From JAEUOS01 sp965279115 (lineage in GTDB: Bacteria > Pseudomonadota > Gammaproteobacteria > Burkholderiales > JAEUOS01): DNA of 64,000 nucleotides. A program made the position numbers and the translations under genes. Position 1 is the first letter of the stretch. Every line of letters starts with the position of its first letter. Positions 34,552-43,056 of the stretch are shown here, one piece after another. The DNA lies in contig OZ257137.1 of the NCBI GenBank assembly GCA_965279115.1, positions 5,456,001 through 5,520,000 on the forward strand, given 5' to 3'. The notes under the pieces are model-generated. The model did no database searches, was not told where the DNA came from, and was given only the letters and a program-made list of their open reading frames with translations.

Positions 34552-35262
34552 TCATTTGCGTCCGTAAAACAGGCGGGGCACGGGGTAGATGCGTTCGTTC
34601 AGGACAACGCCAAGTATGTTCGCGTCGGCGTCGCGCAACTGGCCCACCAGCGACTGCACCTGCTGCCGGTAAGGGCCGCGGTGCTTGACTATCACCATCA
34701 CGTCGCCTATCGCCTTGGCCGCCGACACCACGTCGCGGTTTTCACCAGCGGCGGGCGAGTCGACGATGACGAGGTCGTGACTTTGGCGCGCCAGGCGGGC
34801 CCACTCGGCGAACCGCTGGTGGTTGAACTTGTTGCGGGCGGAACCGCTGGCGCAACCGGGAAGGATGGTGAGGTTGGGGAGCGGGCCTGCGCGCTGGCAC
34901 TCCGCGAGGGGCGCCGCGCCGGTCATCCATTCATGCAGGCCGGGTTCATCTGCCGGCCGGCCGAGTCGGCGTGCCAGGCGGTTCGAGGTGACGTCGCAGT
35001 CGGCCAGCAATACGCGGCGTGCGGGATCGTACGCGGCCGCAAGTCCCGCCAGCAGGAGGGCGATGGTGCTGCGCCCTTCGCCGGCTTGCGCACTGGCCAC
35101 CAAAAGCGCCAGGGAACCGTCGCCGCCGCGGGCCAGGTGCAGTTCCCCGTCCAGCCGCGAGTAGAGCCGGAAGGCCGTCTCGCTGCCCAGGATGCGGCGG
35201 CTGGCCTTCTCGGTGAGGGCGTCAAGCAGCGGCGCCAGAGGTTCGGTTGCGGAGATCGCCAT
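34552..35262 (-). CDS. BY-kinase-like ATPase of the second export system
   Basis: A 236-residue cytosolic ATPase of the CpsD/Wzc kinase-like family. P-loop: LVASAQAGEGRSTIALLLAG, with Arg instead of the usual Lys. Walker A' is VLLADCDVTSN, with the DxD but without the following Arg. Walker B is HDLVIVDSPAAGENRD. The final part, ILGVVLNERIYPVPRLFYGRK, keeps the LN box and has two tyrosines but no tyrosine cluster. It lies nine bases after the Wzz-like gene, so the two form a split co-polymerase like EpsF/EpsG. Kinase activity is uncertain given the P-loop change. Confidence 0.85.
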   Translation of the reverse strand: MAISATEPLAPLLDALTEKASRRILGSETAFRLYSRLDGELHLARGGDGSLALLVASAQAGEGRSTIALLLAGLAAAYDPARRVLLADCDVTSNRLARRLGRPADEPGLHEWMTGAAPLAECQRAGPLPNLTILPGCASGSARNKFNHQRFAEWARLARQSHDLVIVDSPAAGENRDVVSAAKAIGDVMVIVKHRGPYRQQVQSLVGQLRDADANILGVVLNERIYPVPRLFYGRK

Positions 35263-35270
35263 CGTTGCCG

Positions 35271-36794
35271 TCAGAGTCTTGGCAGGGAGCCGAGCGTGCG
35301 CACGCCAAGAAAGCGCTGGACGTCCCTGGGGCTGCCTATGGTGTGGTCAAGCCAGTCAAGGATGATGGCCCACACCACGCCGAACATCAGGCCGAATATG
35401 ACCGCGAGAACCATGGTCAGGCGCGGCTTGGGCGAAACCGGTTCCTCGTTGGGCATCGGGTTCTCGACCACCTGGATCATGCGCACCATGTCGGCCTGGC
35501 CGCCCGCGACCAGCTTGGCTTTCTCGAGATTCTTCTTGAGCAGCACGAAGGCCTCCTGGTTGATCTCGAATGAGCGCTTGAGCCGCAGCATGCGCAATTC
35601 CTTTTCCGGCAGCTGGTTGAGCGCGCCGACGTAGGTGGCGATCTTCTGGCGCAGTTCGATCACGGCCGGATTGCTGTCGGAGAACTCGGCGCGCAGCTTG
35701 CGGAGTTCCTCTTCCATCGCCAGCACGTAGGCCTTGAGCTCGTTTTGCACCAGGGCACTGTCGGTCAGGCCCACCAGGCTGCCGCGGTCGGTGCGGGTGT
35801 CCGGCGCCGGGCGCGCGGCGCCCGCCTTGGCGGTTGCGGCACCCTGGCGCTGCTCGGCTTCGGCCGCCGGGCGGCGGGCTGCGGTGTCGTCGGATTGGGC
35901 GGTCCGGGCGTCGGGCGCCGGCGCGCCGAGGCGCTCGCCGAACAGGCTGCCACGTGGGGATTCGGACGGCCCCGGGCGGCCCGTCAGCGGCGGTCCGGTG
36001 TGGCGTGGCGCGCGACCGGGCTCGCCGGCGGTGCTGCCCGGCGCAAGCGTCGGCGCCTGCGAAAGATTCATGCGGTCGGTTTCCTTGAAACGCAGCAAGG
36101 CCAGTTCGCTGGCCTGCAGTTCGGCTTCGACCGGGCCGATCTTGGATTCTATGTACTCGATCACGCCTTCGGCGCGTTCGCGGATGCGGGCGTGGAAGTA
36201 CCCGCGGTATTCCGAGATCAGGAGCCTCAATGTCTCGGCCGCTTCGTCGGGGTCGCGCGCCCGGTACACGATCTTCATCGCCTGGCTTTCCGGCTTGGTG
36301 ACGATCTCGATGCGGTCGAGTACCGCGGCGATCGCGCTGGCGCGACGGTCTTCGGGCTTTTGCCAGCGTTCGATGTCAAGCAGCGCTCCCAGCCGAGCGC
36401 GTTGTTCCTTGGCCCACAGGCGCAGCTTCTCGAGATTGGATAGCACGCGCTTTTCGCCCAGATCGAGCTTGTCGACGACCACCGTCGCCAGGGTGGCGCT
36501 CTTGATGATGTCCTTCTGGGTATGGAAGGACGCAAGCTTTTCAAAGTCGGTGATGGGCATCGACTCGATCAGCGGCGCCGAAAGGTTGTTGTTGCTGATG
36601 ATGAGCGTGCCGGAAACCTCGTACATCGGGCTCAGGAACCAGAATGTCATGAACGCGGCTACCCCGACCACGCTGGTGAAAACCGAAGCGATCGCCCATT
36701 TGCGCATGAACAGGATGGACATCACGTCGCGTACCGTGACCGACTCCTCATCCTGGGCGGAATACACCGCCGGGCTCTCAGGGTTCGACGACAT
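35271..36794 (-). CDS. Wzz/GumC-like chain-length protein with Pro-rich insert
   Basis: A 507-residue inner-membrane co-polymerase. Start MSSNPESPAVYSAQDEE (36794) is chosen because it follows the upstream stop at once. The N-terminal helix (WAIASVFTSVVGVAAFMTFW) and the C-terminal helix (LTMVLAVIFGLMFGVVWAII) flank a periplasmic part with the Wzz beta domain (YEVSGTLIISNNN) and coiled coils. Residues about 245-341 are an unusual Pro/Gly/Ala/Arg-rich insert between the coils, likely disordered. The cytosolic end DVQRFLGVRTLGSLPRL can meet the ATPase. Confidence 0.88.
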   Translation of the reverse strand: MSSNPESPAVYSAQDEESVTVRDVMSILFMRKWAIASVFTSVVGVAAFMTFWFLSPMYEVSGTLIISNNNLSAPLIESMPITDFEKLASFHTQKDIIKSATLATVVVDKLDLGEKRVLSNLEKLRLWAKEQRARLGALLDIERWQKPEDRRASAIAAVLDRIEIVTKPESQAMKIVYRARDPDEAAETLRLLISEYRGYFHARIRERAEGVIEYIESKIGPVEAELQASELALLRFKETDRMNLSQAPTLAPGSTAGEPGRAPRHTGPPLTGRPGPSESPRGSLFGERLGAPAPDARTAQSDDTAARRPAAEAEQRQGAATAKAGAARPAPDTRTDRGSLVGLTDSALVQNELKAYVLAMEEELRKLRAEFSDSNPAVIELRQKIATYVGALNQLPEKELRMLRLKRSFEINQEAFVLLKKNLEKAKLVAGGQADMVRMIQVVENPMPNEEPVSPKPRLTMVLAVIFGLMFGVVWAIILDWLDHTIGSPRDVQRFLGVRTLGSLPRL

Positions 36795-36796
36795 GA

Positions 36797-37831
36797 CTAT
36801 TGCAGCAACTGGAACAGGCGCTGATTGAGTTTGGCGGCATCTTCGGCGTAGCGCGCGTTCTGCAGGGCGGTCCACCAGTCGAACACCGGGCGGGTCCTGG
36901 TGAAGAACTTCTCGATGAAATCCCCGATCTTGACGATGAGGCTGCGCGGCACGAAGACGATGTCCTCGTCGCTGAGGTAGATATTCTGGTTCGGGGCCTT
37001 GCCTTCCGAGTAATCGCCCAGCCGCAGCATCCGGTACTGGGGGGCCTTGCCGGTGGCGTCGCGAATCACGACCACGCTGTTGAGATCCACATCCGTGCGG
37101 TAGCGGGATTGCGCCAGAACGTCCATCACGCGCAGTCCGCCGCTGATCGGGTACATGCCCGGCAACAGCACTTCACCCAGCACCGCAACCCGGCGTTCGC
37201 GGACTTTTTCGGGAAGGAGCGAAATTTGCGGATTGACAAGGGCGCGCCTGCGCATTCGTTCGGGCATGATCGACACTTGCGGCTCACGCAGGAATTGCGC
37301 CAGTCGCGTCTGGGCTTCCTCGCGGATCTCGGCAAGCGTGCGGCCCGCTGCGGCGACTTCGCCTATGAGCGGGAAGGTCGCGCGGCCGTCGGACTGGACC
37401 GTCGCCACATGGGTGAGGGTCGGCTGGCGCCATACCGCGAATCGCAGTTGATCGTCAGGTTCGATGCGTACCGGGGCGCTGGTGGTCTGCTCGGTGAGCC
37501 GCTTGAACACCTCCTCGCGCACTTCAGAGATGGAACGATTGGCGGCGGCGACTTCACCAATCAGCGGAAACGATGCCTTGCCGTCGCGTTGTACGGCCGC
37601 CACGTGGGTCAACTCCGGGTAGCCCATCACCACGAGCTTGACGGAATCGTCACGCTGCAGGCGCATGGGCGTGAGGACATTGGCCTTTTCGAGGTCGAAC
37701 TCGGTGGCGTTTACCGCGTCTTTCGACGCCGCCACGGTTTCCTGAGGAATGCCCGGTATCGGGGTTTCCAGCACCGCGCATCCGCCCAAGAGGGCGAGGC
37801 AGGGCAGGACGACGGACAATAGCCGCTTCAT
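36797..37831 (-). CDS. Wza-like export lipoprotein with duplicated export domain
   Basis: A 344-residue outer-membrane export lipoprotein. The signal ends in the lipobox LLGGC (Cys18). The polysaccharide export domain is present twice: residues 57-115 (LQRDDSVKLVVMGYPELT, ASFPLIGEVAAANRSISE) and 121-180 (IEPDDQLRFAVWRQPTLT, ATFPLIGEVAAAGRTLAE). The following strand is also doubled (PQVSIMPERMRRR and PQISLLPEKVRER). One SLBB-type module (VAVLGEVLLPGMYPISGG) and a C-terminal part with VPRSLIVKIGDFIEKFFTR follow. It overlaps the acetyltransferase gene upstream by four bases and is followed by the Wzz-like gene two bases on. Confidence 0.9.
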   Translation of the reverse strand: MKRLLSVVLPCLALLGGCAVLETPIPGIPQETVAASKDAVNATEFDLEKANVLTPMRLQRDDSVKLVVMGYPELTHVAAVQRDGKASFPLIGEVAAANRSISEVREEVFKRLTEQTTSAPVRIEPDDQLRFAVWRQPTLTHVATVQSDGRATFPLIGEVAAAGRTLAEIREEAQTRLAQFLREPQVSIMPERMRRRALVNPQISLLPEKVRERRVAVLGEVLLPGMYPISGGLRVMDVLAQSRYRTDVDLNSVVVIRDATGKAPQYRMLRLGDYSEGKAPNQNIYLSDEDIVFVPRSLIVKIGDFIEKFFTRTRPVFDWWTALQNARYAEDAAKLNQRLFQLLQ

Positions 37832-38409
37832 GACGCTGCGCCCATGGTTTTTTTCAGGATGCGCAATGGCGTGCCGGCGACGTTCTGGATCAGGCAATTG
37901 CCCTGCGGGATGGTCTGGTCTATCAGGCTGCACGGGCTGACATGTACGTTGTCGGCGAGGCGGATGGCCCCGACTATCATTGCGCGAGATGCTACCACGG
38001 CATGGTGACCGATAGTCGGCGCGTCAAGGATGTCGGCGTGAACGGCATCGACGGTCAGTGACGGCCCGATGCGAATCTGGGCAAACAGCGTGGCATGGTC
38101 GCCAAGCCTGCCCATGAACCTCAGCCCGGTGGTGTGGACGATCAGGCAGCGGGCGCCAATCCGGCTGGCGGGATGGATCTCCGCGCCGGTCATTGCGAAG
38201 CCCAACCGGGCGAGCAGGCGCGCCAACCGGTCGTGCTTTCGCACATGCAGGTGGTGGGCCAGGCGGTGCAAGGCGAGCGCGCTGATCTGGGGCCGCAACA
38301 GGAGGCTCAGGTAGCGCAACGGGGTGAGGGCGATGGTTTCCTCCGCATACTCGTTGAGGCGTTCGCAGTCTGAGCGTATCAGCCGCATGGTGGAGCGCAA
38401 GTCAATCAT
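37828..38409 (-). CDS. serine-acetyltransferase-like (left-handed beta-helix) enzyme
   Basis: A 193-residue acetyltransferase with hexapeptide repeats, related to CysE. The N-terminal helices (RSTMRLIRSDCERLNEY, LRPQISALALHRLAHHL) are followed by the beta-helix: EIHPASRIGARCLIVHTTG with the catalytic-type His, then repeated turns (PTIGHHAVVASRAMIVG, IRLADNVHVSPCSLID). In a polysaccharide operon it probably acetylates a sugar rather than serine. It overlaps the fusion gene upstream by eight bases and the Wza-like gene downstream by four. Confidence 0.85.
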   Translation of the reverse strand: MIDLRSTMRLIRSDCERLNEYAEETIALTPLRYLSLLLRPQISALALHRLAHHLHVRKHDRLARLLARLGFAMTGAEIHPASRIGARCLIVHTTGLRFMGRLGDHATLFAQIRIGPSLTVDAVHADILDAPTIGHHAVVASRAMIVGAIRLADNVHVSPCSLIDQTIPQGNCLIQNVAGTPLRILKKTMGAAS

Positions 38410-40405
38410 GGCCGTTTCGAGGCGCCGCCGCCGGGATGCTCAAGCTGGTCTGGCGGTTGTAGACCACCAGTCCCGCCGGCAGGCGGGTCCCGGGGGGCAC
38501 GAAGTGGCCGCCTAGAACGCCGCTGCCATCGCCAAGAACGACATCATCGCCAATGACCGGCACGCCTCGACCGGCGCCGGCGTCAAGACGACCGCGAAAG
38601 CCGATTCCGACGCCTGCGCCGATGCTCACGTTGGCGCCGATCCGGCCAGCCAGTATGACGCCGGCCGGATGCGGCACGACCAGACCCGGTCCGGCATCGA
38701 TGTGCGGCGGTATGTCGAGCTTGTACAGCATCAGGTTGAGCTGCCAGAACATGCGCGCCAGCAAACGGCGGTTATGGCGCCAGGCGTGATGCGAAATCCG
38801 GTAGAGGAAAACGGCCGCTTCGCCCCGGCGGCTGAATTCGCCCCCCGGCTTGCGACTGCGCGCTATATCGCAGGCGATCAAATGCATGAGCTCGCCCGTG
38901 TCCGGGCGGACCGGATACATCGAAGCCCGACTGGCGTTGTGCCAGAGCATCAAGCACTCGGCCAGACGTGGTATCCCGGTGGCGAACAGAACGGCGACCG
39001 CAAGGATCGCCAACACGAACCCGAGCGCCAGGTTCAGCAACGGTGCGTGTGGCGCCAGCGTCGCGCCGCCAAGCGCGACGGCAAGGATCATGGAAATGAT
39101 CGCAAGTTCGCGCCGATCCGGCAGGGCCACGCCGAACTCCCTGCGCAGCAGCAGGCAGCGAAGCGCCAACTGGATCGTGATGGCGAATGCCAATGCGACC
39201 CAGGCGCCAAAGAGGTGCATTCGCGGCACCAGAACGAGCAACAGGATCACGTAGGCACCACCTCCGGCCGCGAGCGCGCGCAAGTCCAGGTTCTGACGGT
39301 CGGCGGAATTGAGGGCGGAGGCCAGCAGCTGGTCGATCAGCGCGGCGGCGAACACGAGCATGAAAAGGCGGGCCAGCCACACCGGGTTGGGGTATTGCTT
39401 GACAAACAGGAGCGCGACATAGGCGTCCGCGGCGGCGCAGCCGATGATCGCCAGGGCGATCGCCGGGACCACGGCCACACGCAGCATGGCCATCACGGTC
39501 GCGCCAAAGCGCTCGGGCGCGGACGCATACAAACGGGCGAGCCGCGGGAAGGCCGCCATGCCGATGGCGGTTCCACCCAGCAAGCTGATTTCGAGCAATC
39601 GGAACGCGACCGCGTAGTAGCCGATCTGCTCGGAGGGCTCGTACAAGGACAGCACCAGGAAGTCGCATCGGCTGATGACCAGCCCCAGCAGGGTGCTGGC
39701 AAGGAAGGACGGGATGAGGGGGAAGGTCTTGCGCAACAGATCCACCTGCGGCACGCCGATGTGCCAAGAGCCCGTGGCTGCGGCCAATGGCCGCAGATGC
39801 GCGGCGAGCACGGCCAGGCGCAGGGCCATGACCACCCATATCAGGTCGGCGACGCTTCCTCCCTTGTGAAGCACGACCGCGCTTATGGCCAGGCGGGCCA
39901 GGTTCTCGATGGTGGAGACCCACGCGACCCGGCGGGTCTGGTGCAGGGTGATCAGAAGGGTCTCGGCGAGAAAGGCGAGGATTCCGCCGAAGATACTGTA
40001 GCCAACCACGACGATGGCTTCGGCGACGCCGGCGGAATAGCCGAACGCCTGCGGAAGTCCTGCTATGCAGGCGTTGAGCACGGCACAAGCGGCGACCGCG
40101 AGCAGGCCTATGGTCACGAAGTAGTTCCCGGCGAGCTCCGGGTGCCGGGCGACCTGGCGCATGACCAGGGGCGTCAAGCCAAGCAGCGGCAGGGTTTGCA
40201 TGACGTAGTAGTACGTCGTGACAAGCGCATACTCGCCAAGCATGCGATCGGACATCAATCCGATCAGCACGAGCAAGGCGAACGCCGAGGCCGGCATGAC
40301 GAGCCGGTAGACGATGAGGTAACGCGCCTCGCTTATGAGGGAGGTCGCTCCGTTTGGCGGCTGCTTGTCCGGGTCTGGGCGATCGTCGTGCCGGCTGCGC
40401 ATCAT
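38402..40405 (-). CDS. Wzx-like flippase fused to a serine-acetyltransferase-like domain
   Basis: A 667-residue protein with two parts. Residues about 25-480 are a MOP-type flippase: ARYLIVYRLVMPASAFALLV, MLGEYALVTTYYYVMQTLP, then about 14 helices ending LALGFVLAILAVAVLFATG. Residues about 497-660 are a CysE-like acetyltransferase: GELMHLIACDIARS and YRISHHAWRHNRRLLA helices, then the hexapeptide part IPPHIDAGPGLVVPHPAG with the family His, and GANVSIGAGVGIGFRGR. One continuous frame, with no stop or ribosome site between the parts. A separate paralogue of the second part follows. The enzyme could acetylate the lipid-linked unit as it is flipped; this is inference. Confidence 0.85.
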   Translation of the reverse strand: MMRSRHDDRPDPDKQPPNGATSLISEARYLIVYRLVMPASAFALLVLIGLMSDRMLGEYALVTTYYYVMQTLPLLGLTPLVMRQVARHPELAGNYFVTIGLLAVAACAVLNACIAGLPQAFGYSAGVAEAIVVVGYSIFGGILAFLAETLLITLHQTRRVAWVSTIENLARLAISAVVLHKGGSVADLIWVVMALRLAVLAAHLRPLAAATGSWHIGVPQVDLLRKTFPLIPSFLASTLLGLVISRCDFLVLSLYEPSEQIGYYAVAFRLLEISLLGGTAIGMAAFPRLARLYASAPERFGATVMAMLRVAVVPAIALAIIGCAAADAYVALLFVKQYPNPVWLARLFMLVFAAALIDQLLASALNSADRQNLDLRALAAGGGAYVILLLVLVPRMHLFGAWVALAFAITIQLALRCLLLRREFGVALPDRRELAIISMILAVALGGATLAPHAPLLNLALGFVLAILAVAVLFATGIPRLAECLMLWHNASRASMYPVRPDTGELMHLIACDIARSRKPGGEFSRRGEAAVFLYRISHHAWRHNRRLLARMFWQLNLMLYKLDIPPHIDAGPGLVVPHPAGVILAGRIGANVSIGAGVGIGFRGRLDAGAGRGVPVIGDDVVLGDGSGVLGGHFVPPGTRLPAGLVVYNRQTSLSIPAAAPRNGHD

Positions 40406-40429
40406 CTTTCAGGGATCGTGACGCCCGGC

Positions 40430-41965
40430 TCAGCGCAGAGTGAACGTGGTCAGCGAATTGGGCAGCAGCTTGTGGGCGATCCGCCCGCCCGGACCCGCGG
40501 ACAAGGAAACCGGGGCGGTGCTGCGAAAGCTCATCTCGTAGGCTCCTTCGGCATAGAGCGTCACCGCGGTCGCAGCGGCGGCCCCCGCCTCGAGCTCCAG
40601 CTGGATCGGTCCGTCGAGCGACCGGTTGATGACCAGCAGTGTGGTCCGGCCGGTGCGATCGTCGCGGCCGGCGACGGCGTCGAGCATGGGCACGCGTGGT
40701 TGCGCGCCGATATTGCCACGCGCCTCTACCTTGTAGTGGGGACCGCTATAGGTGACGGGCAACCTGGACTTGCCCGCCAGCGCGCTCAGGGCCGCGAGCG
40801 ACTGGTGGTTGGGCCGGCGCACGATCGGCTTGCCGGGGGCGGCGGCCAGCATGCCGAAGCGGCTGTTGTTTACCAGCGACCAGTGGTTGGCCATCACCAG
40901 CCCGCCGTCGCGGATCACGGAGAACAGCAGCATGCTGTTGAAAAGCGCGCTTTCGGTGGATTCGATGCGCTTCGAAAGCAGCAGCTTTTCGCCAAAGTAG
41001 GTGCCGTATTCGGTGAGTGCGATCTCGATGTCGGGACGGGCGTGGCGCTCAAGCAGGCCGCGGATGGTGGCGAGGTTTTTCTCGAACACCAGCGGTCCGG
41101 CCATGACGAGCCGGGTGAGGGCCTTGTCGTCCCAAACCTTGTCATGCGGCACATAGAAGTGGAGTACCGCGAAGTCGATCTCCTTGCCTGCGACCTTCAA
41201 CAGCGCTTCGTTCCAGGTCGCCATATGCGGATAGATCGGCGCCATCCATGGCGCCTGGAGAAACGATGCTTCAAGGTGGGCGCCAATCCGGATGGTGGGG
41301 TCCCGCTGGCGCATCGCGCGCGCGAATTCGATGATCCGGCGGCCGTATTCGTCCGCGCTCATATGGCCGCGCTGATTGGGGTTGTATATCTCGTTGCCGA
41401 TCTCCCAGTAGCGCACGGTGAAAGGCTGGACCATGCCGGCGGCGGCGCGGCGTCTGCCCCACCCGGACTTCGCGTCCCCGTTGAAGTACTCGACCCAGTC
41501 CGCCGCCTCCTGCGCCCCGGCGCTCAGGTTCACGGCCAGGAGCGGCTGCGCGCCAATGGCCTTGGCCAGGCGCATGAATTCCTCGCTGCCGAAGGTCGAG
41601 GGGATATCGGAGCCGCCGTAGCTCAGGCCGGCGGGGCGCTGCTCGCGCGGGCCCAGTCCGGATTTCCAGCGATAGGTGTTGGTGAGGTCGCCGCCGGGGA
41701 AACGCAATACCGACACGCGCGCCTCGCGGGCGGCTTCGACCAGACCGGGAAACCACGCGTCCGGGCGGCCGGGACCGCCTGCGACGAGCGCGCCATCGCC
41801 GCTGTGTTCCCACTGGATGTTGCTGCCGAAAAGGAGGGGCGATATGACACCGCCGGGACGGTCCTGGTGCACGGTCAGTCGTGCGCTTTCCGCGCGTGTC
41901 ATGACTGGTGCGAGCAGCCAGCTTCCGGCCAGGATTGCGACCAGTACTTGCCGGAGCGGGTTCAT
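40430..41965 (-). CDS. periplasmic glycoside hydrolase (clan GH-A, arabinofuranosidase-like)
   Basis: A 511-residue exported enzyme. Signal peptide: VLVAILAGSWLLAPVMTRA. A (beta/alpha)8 barrel pattern covers residues about 45-370: FGSNIQWEHSGDG, VLRFPGGDLTNTYRW, VRYWEIGNEIYNPNQRGHM with the likely acid/base Glu near residue 191, and EIALTEYGTYFGEKL with the likely nucleophile near 318. A beta-sandwich follows to the end. The order resembles GH51 arabinofuranosidases. In this operon it may trim or control the length of the exported polymer. It overlaps the glycosyltransferase gene upstream by four bases. Confidence 0.82.
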   Translation of the reverse strand: MNPLRQVLVAILAGSWLLAPVMTRAESARLTVHQDRPGGVISPLLFGSNIQWEHSGDGALVAGGPGRPDAWFPGLVEAAREARVSVLRFPGGDLTNTYRWKSGLGPREQRPAGLSYGGSDIPSTFGSEEFMRLAKAIGAQPLLAVNLSAGAQEAADWVEYFNGDAKSGWGRRRAAAGMVQPFTVRYWEIGNEIYNPNQRGHMSADEYGRRIIEFARAMRQRDPTIRIGAHLEASFLQAPWMAPIYPHMATWNEALLKVAGKEIDFAVLHFYVPHDKVWDDKALTRLVMAGPLVFEKNLATIRGLLERHARPDIEIALTEYGTYFGEKLLLSKRIESTESALFNSMLLFSVIRDGGLVMANHWSLVNNSRFGMLAAAPGKPIVRRPNHQSLAALSALAGKSRLPVTYSGPHYKVEARGNIGAQPRVPMLDAVAGRDDRTGRTTLLVINRSLDGPIQLELEAGAAAATAVTLYAEGAYEMSFRSTAPVSLSAGPGGRIAHKLLPNSLTTFTLR

Positions 41966-43056
41966 CGCTGCGCCCCCACCCGGGCGATAAGGGACGTCCA
42001 GGCCGCCGCCGCGTGCTCACGGGTGAATCCGTCGCGATATGTCCGGTATCCGGCGGCGCCCAATGCGCGACGCAGCGGCACGTCGTCGAGAAGAGCCTTG
42101 AGGGCGGAAAACCACTGCCCGGTATCCGTGGCGAGCATGCCGTTTTCTCCTTGGCGGATGATTTCCGCGTTCATGCCGACCGGTGAGGCCACCACCGCCA
42201 GCCCTGCCGAAAAATACTGGATGACCTTGAATGCGCACTTGCCTTTCTCGTGCTCCAGGTCGTACAGGGGCATGATGCCGATATCGGCATCGACGAGGAC
42301 CTCGGTCTCGATGTCGAGTCGCCATTGCACCCATTCCACGTCGACGCCCGCAGGCCTAAAATCGGCGATGTCGGCGCCGCCAACGAGCCGGAGGCGGAAG
42401 TCGGCGATGCAAGCGAGTCGTTCGAAGGCTTCGCGAAGCGGCGCCAGGTATTCCGCGTTTCCCCAATTGCCGATCCAGACAATGACCGGCTTTGGGCGCT
42501 CACGTTCGAGCGCGTGGCCGCCAAGATCGTCGTAGGTGGTCGGAATGACGTCGACGTGGGAATTCAGGCTGGTGGCGTAACGCTGCAGATATGTGTTTCC
42601 CGCGACCACCGCCCGACAAAGCGGCAGCAGCCGCGGCACACGCGCGTCGTTCCAGAAACGGCTGCGCTGGTTGACAGCATGCGAGGGCGGAATCCAGATG
42701 GCGTCATCGACGTCGAAAATGGTGTTGCCGTTGCGCCGCGCGACCCACCGATCGAAGACGCCGCTTCCAAGGGGAAACACCTCCCGATGAATGATCACCG
42801 CATCGAATCGATCGGCCCGCGCGATGCGCGGCAACAGGCAAAGTGTCGCCCAGACGAGCTCAAGGACCTTGCGCAGGGTCGCCGCCGGGCCGAAGGTTTT
42901 CCGGATCCTGTAGAAGCGTTCGGACATGAACGGAAGCAATTCCAGTTCGATCGCGTTCTCCCGCAAATACGGGGCGAGCGCCATGACGCGCTGACGCACC
43001 GACGCGGCCGACTCGGGATAGGGTGAAAAGCACGCGACTTTCAATCCGGTCTTCAT
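41962..43056 (-). CDS. GT4-family glycosyltransferase
   Basis: A 364-residue GT-B enzyme. The start MKTGLKVACFSPYPESAASV (43056) is set by a four-base overlap with the previous stop and by the first Rossmann strand; the longer upstream frame is Arg-rich shadow. The C-domain has PVIVWIGNWGNAEYLAPL, DIGIMPLYDLEHEKGKCAFK and FSAGLAVVASPVGMNAEI, the pattern of Glyco_trans_1_4 transferases. It is one of only two glycosyltransferases in the second cluster. Confidence 0.88.
   Translation of the reverse strand: MKTGLKVACFSPYPESAASVRQRVMALAPYLRENAIELELLPFMSERFYRIRKTFGPAATLRKVLELVWATLCLLPRIARADRFDAVIIHREVFPLGSGVFDRWVARRNGNTIFDVDDAIWIPPSHAVNQRSRFWNDARVPRLLPLCRAVVAGNTYLQRYATSLNSHVDVIPTTYDDLGGHALERERPKPVIVWIGNWGNAEYLAPLREAFERLACIADFRLRLVGGADIADFRPAGVDVEWVQWRLDIETEVLVDADIGIMPLYDLEHEKGKCAFKVIQYFSAGLAVVASPVGMNAEIIRQGENGMLATDTGQWFSALKALLDDVPLRRALGAAGYRTYRDGFTREHAAAAWTSLIARVGAQR

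Noticed and set aside
38669..42535. A 1288-codon open frame on the plus strand
   Set aside because: It runs across four minus-strand genes with clear family motifs. Its composition (Gly, Gln, Arg, His) is that of a shadow frame.
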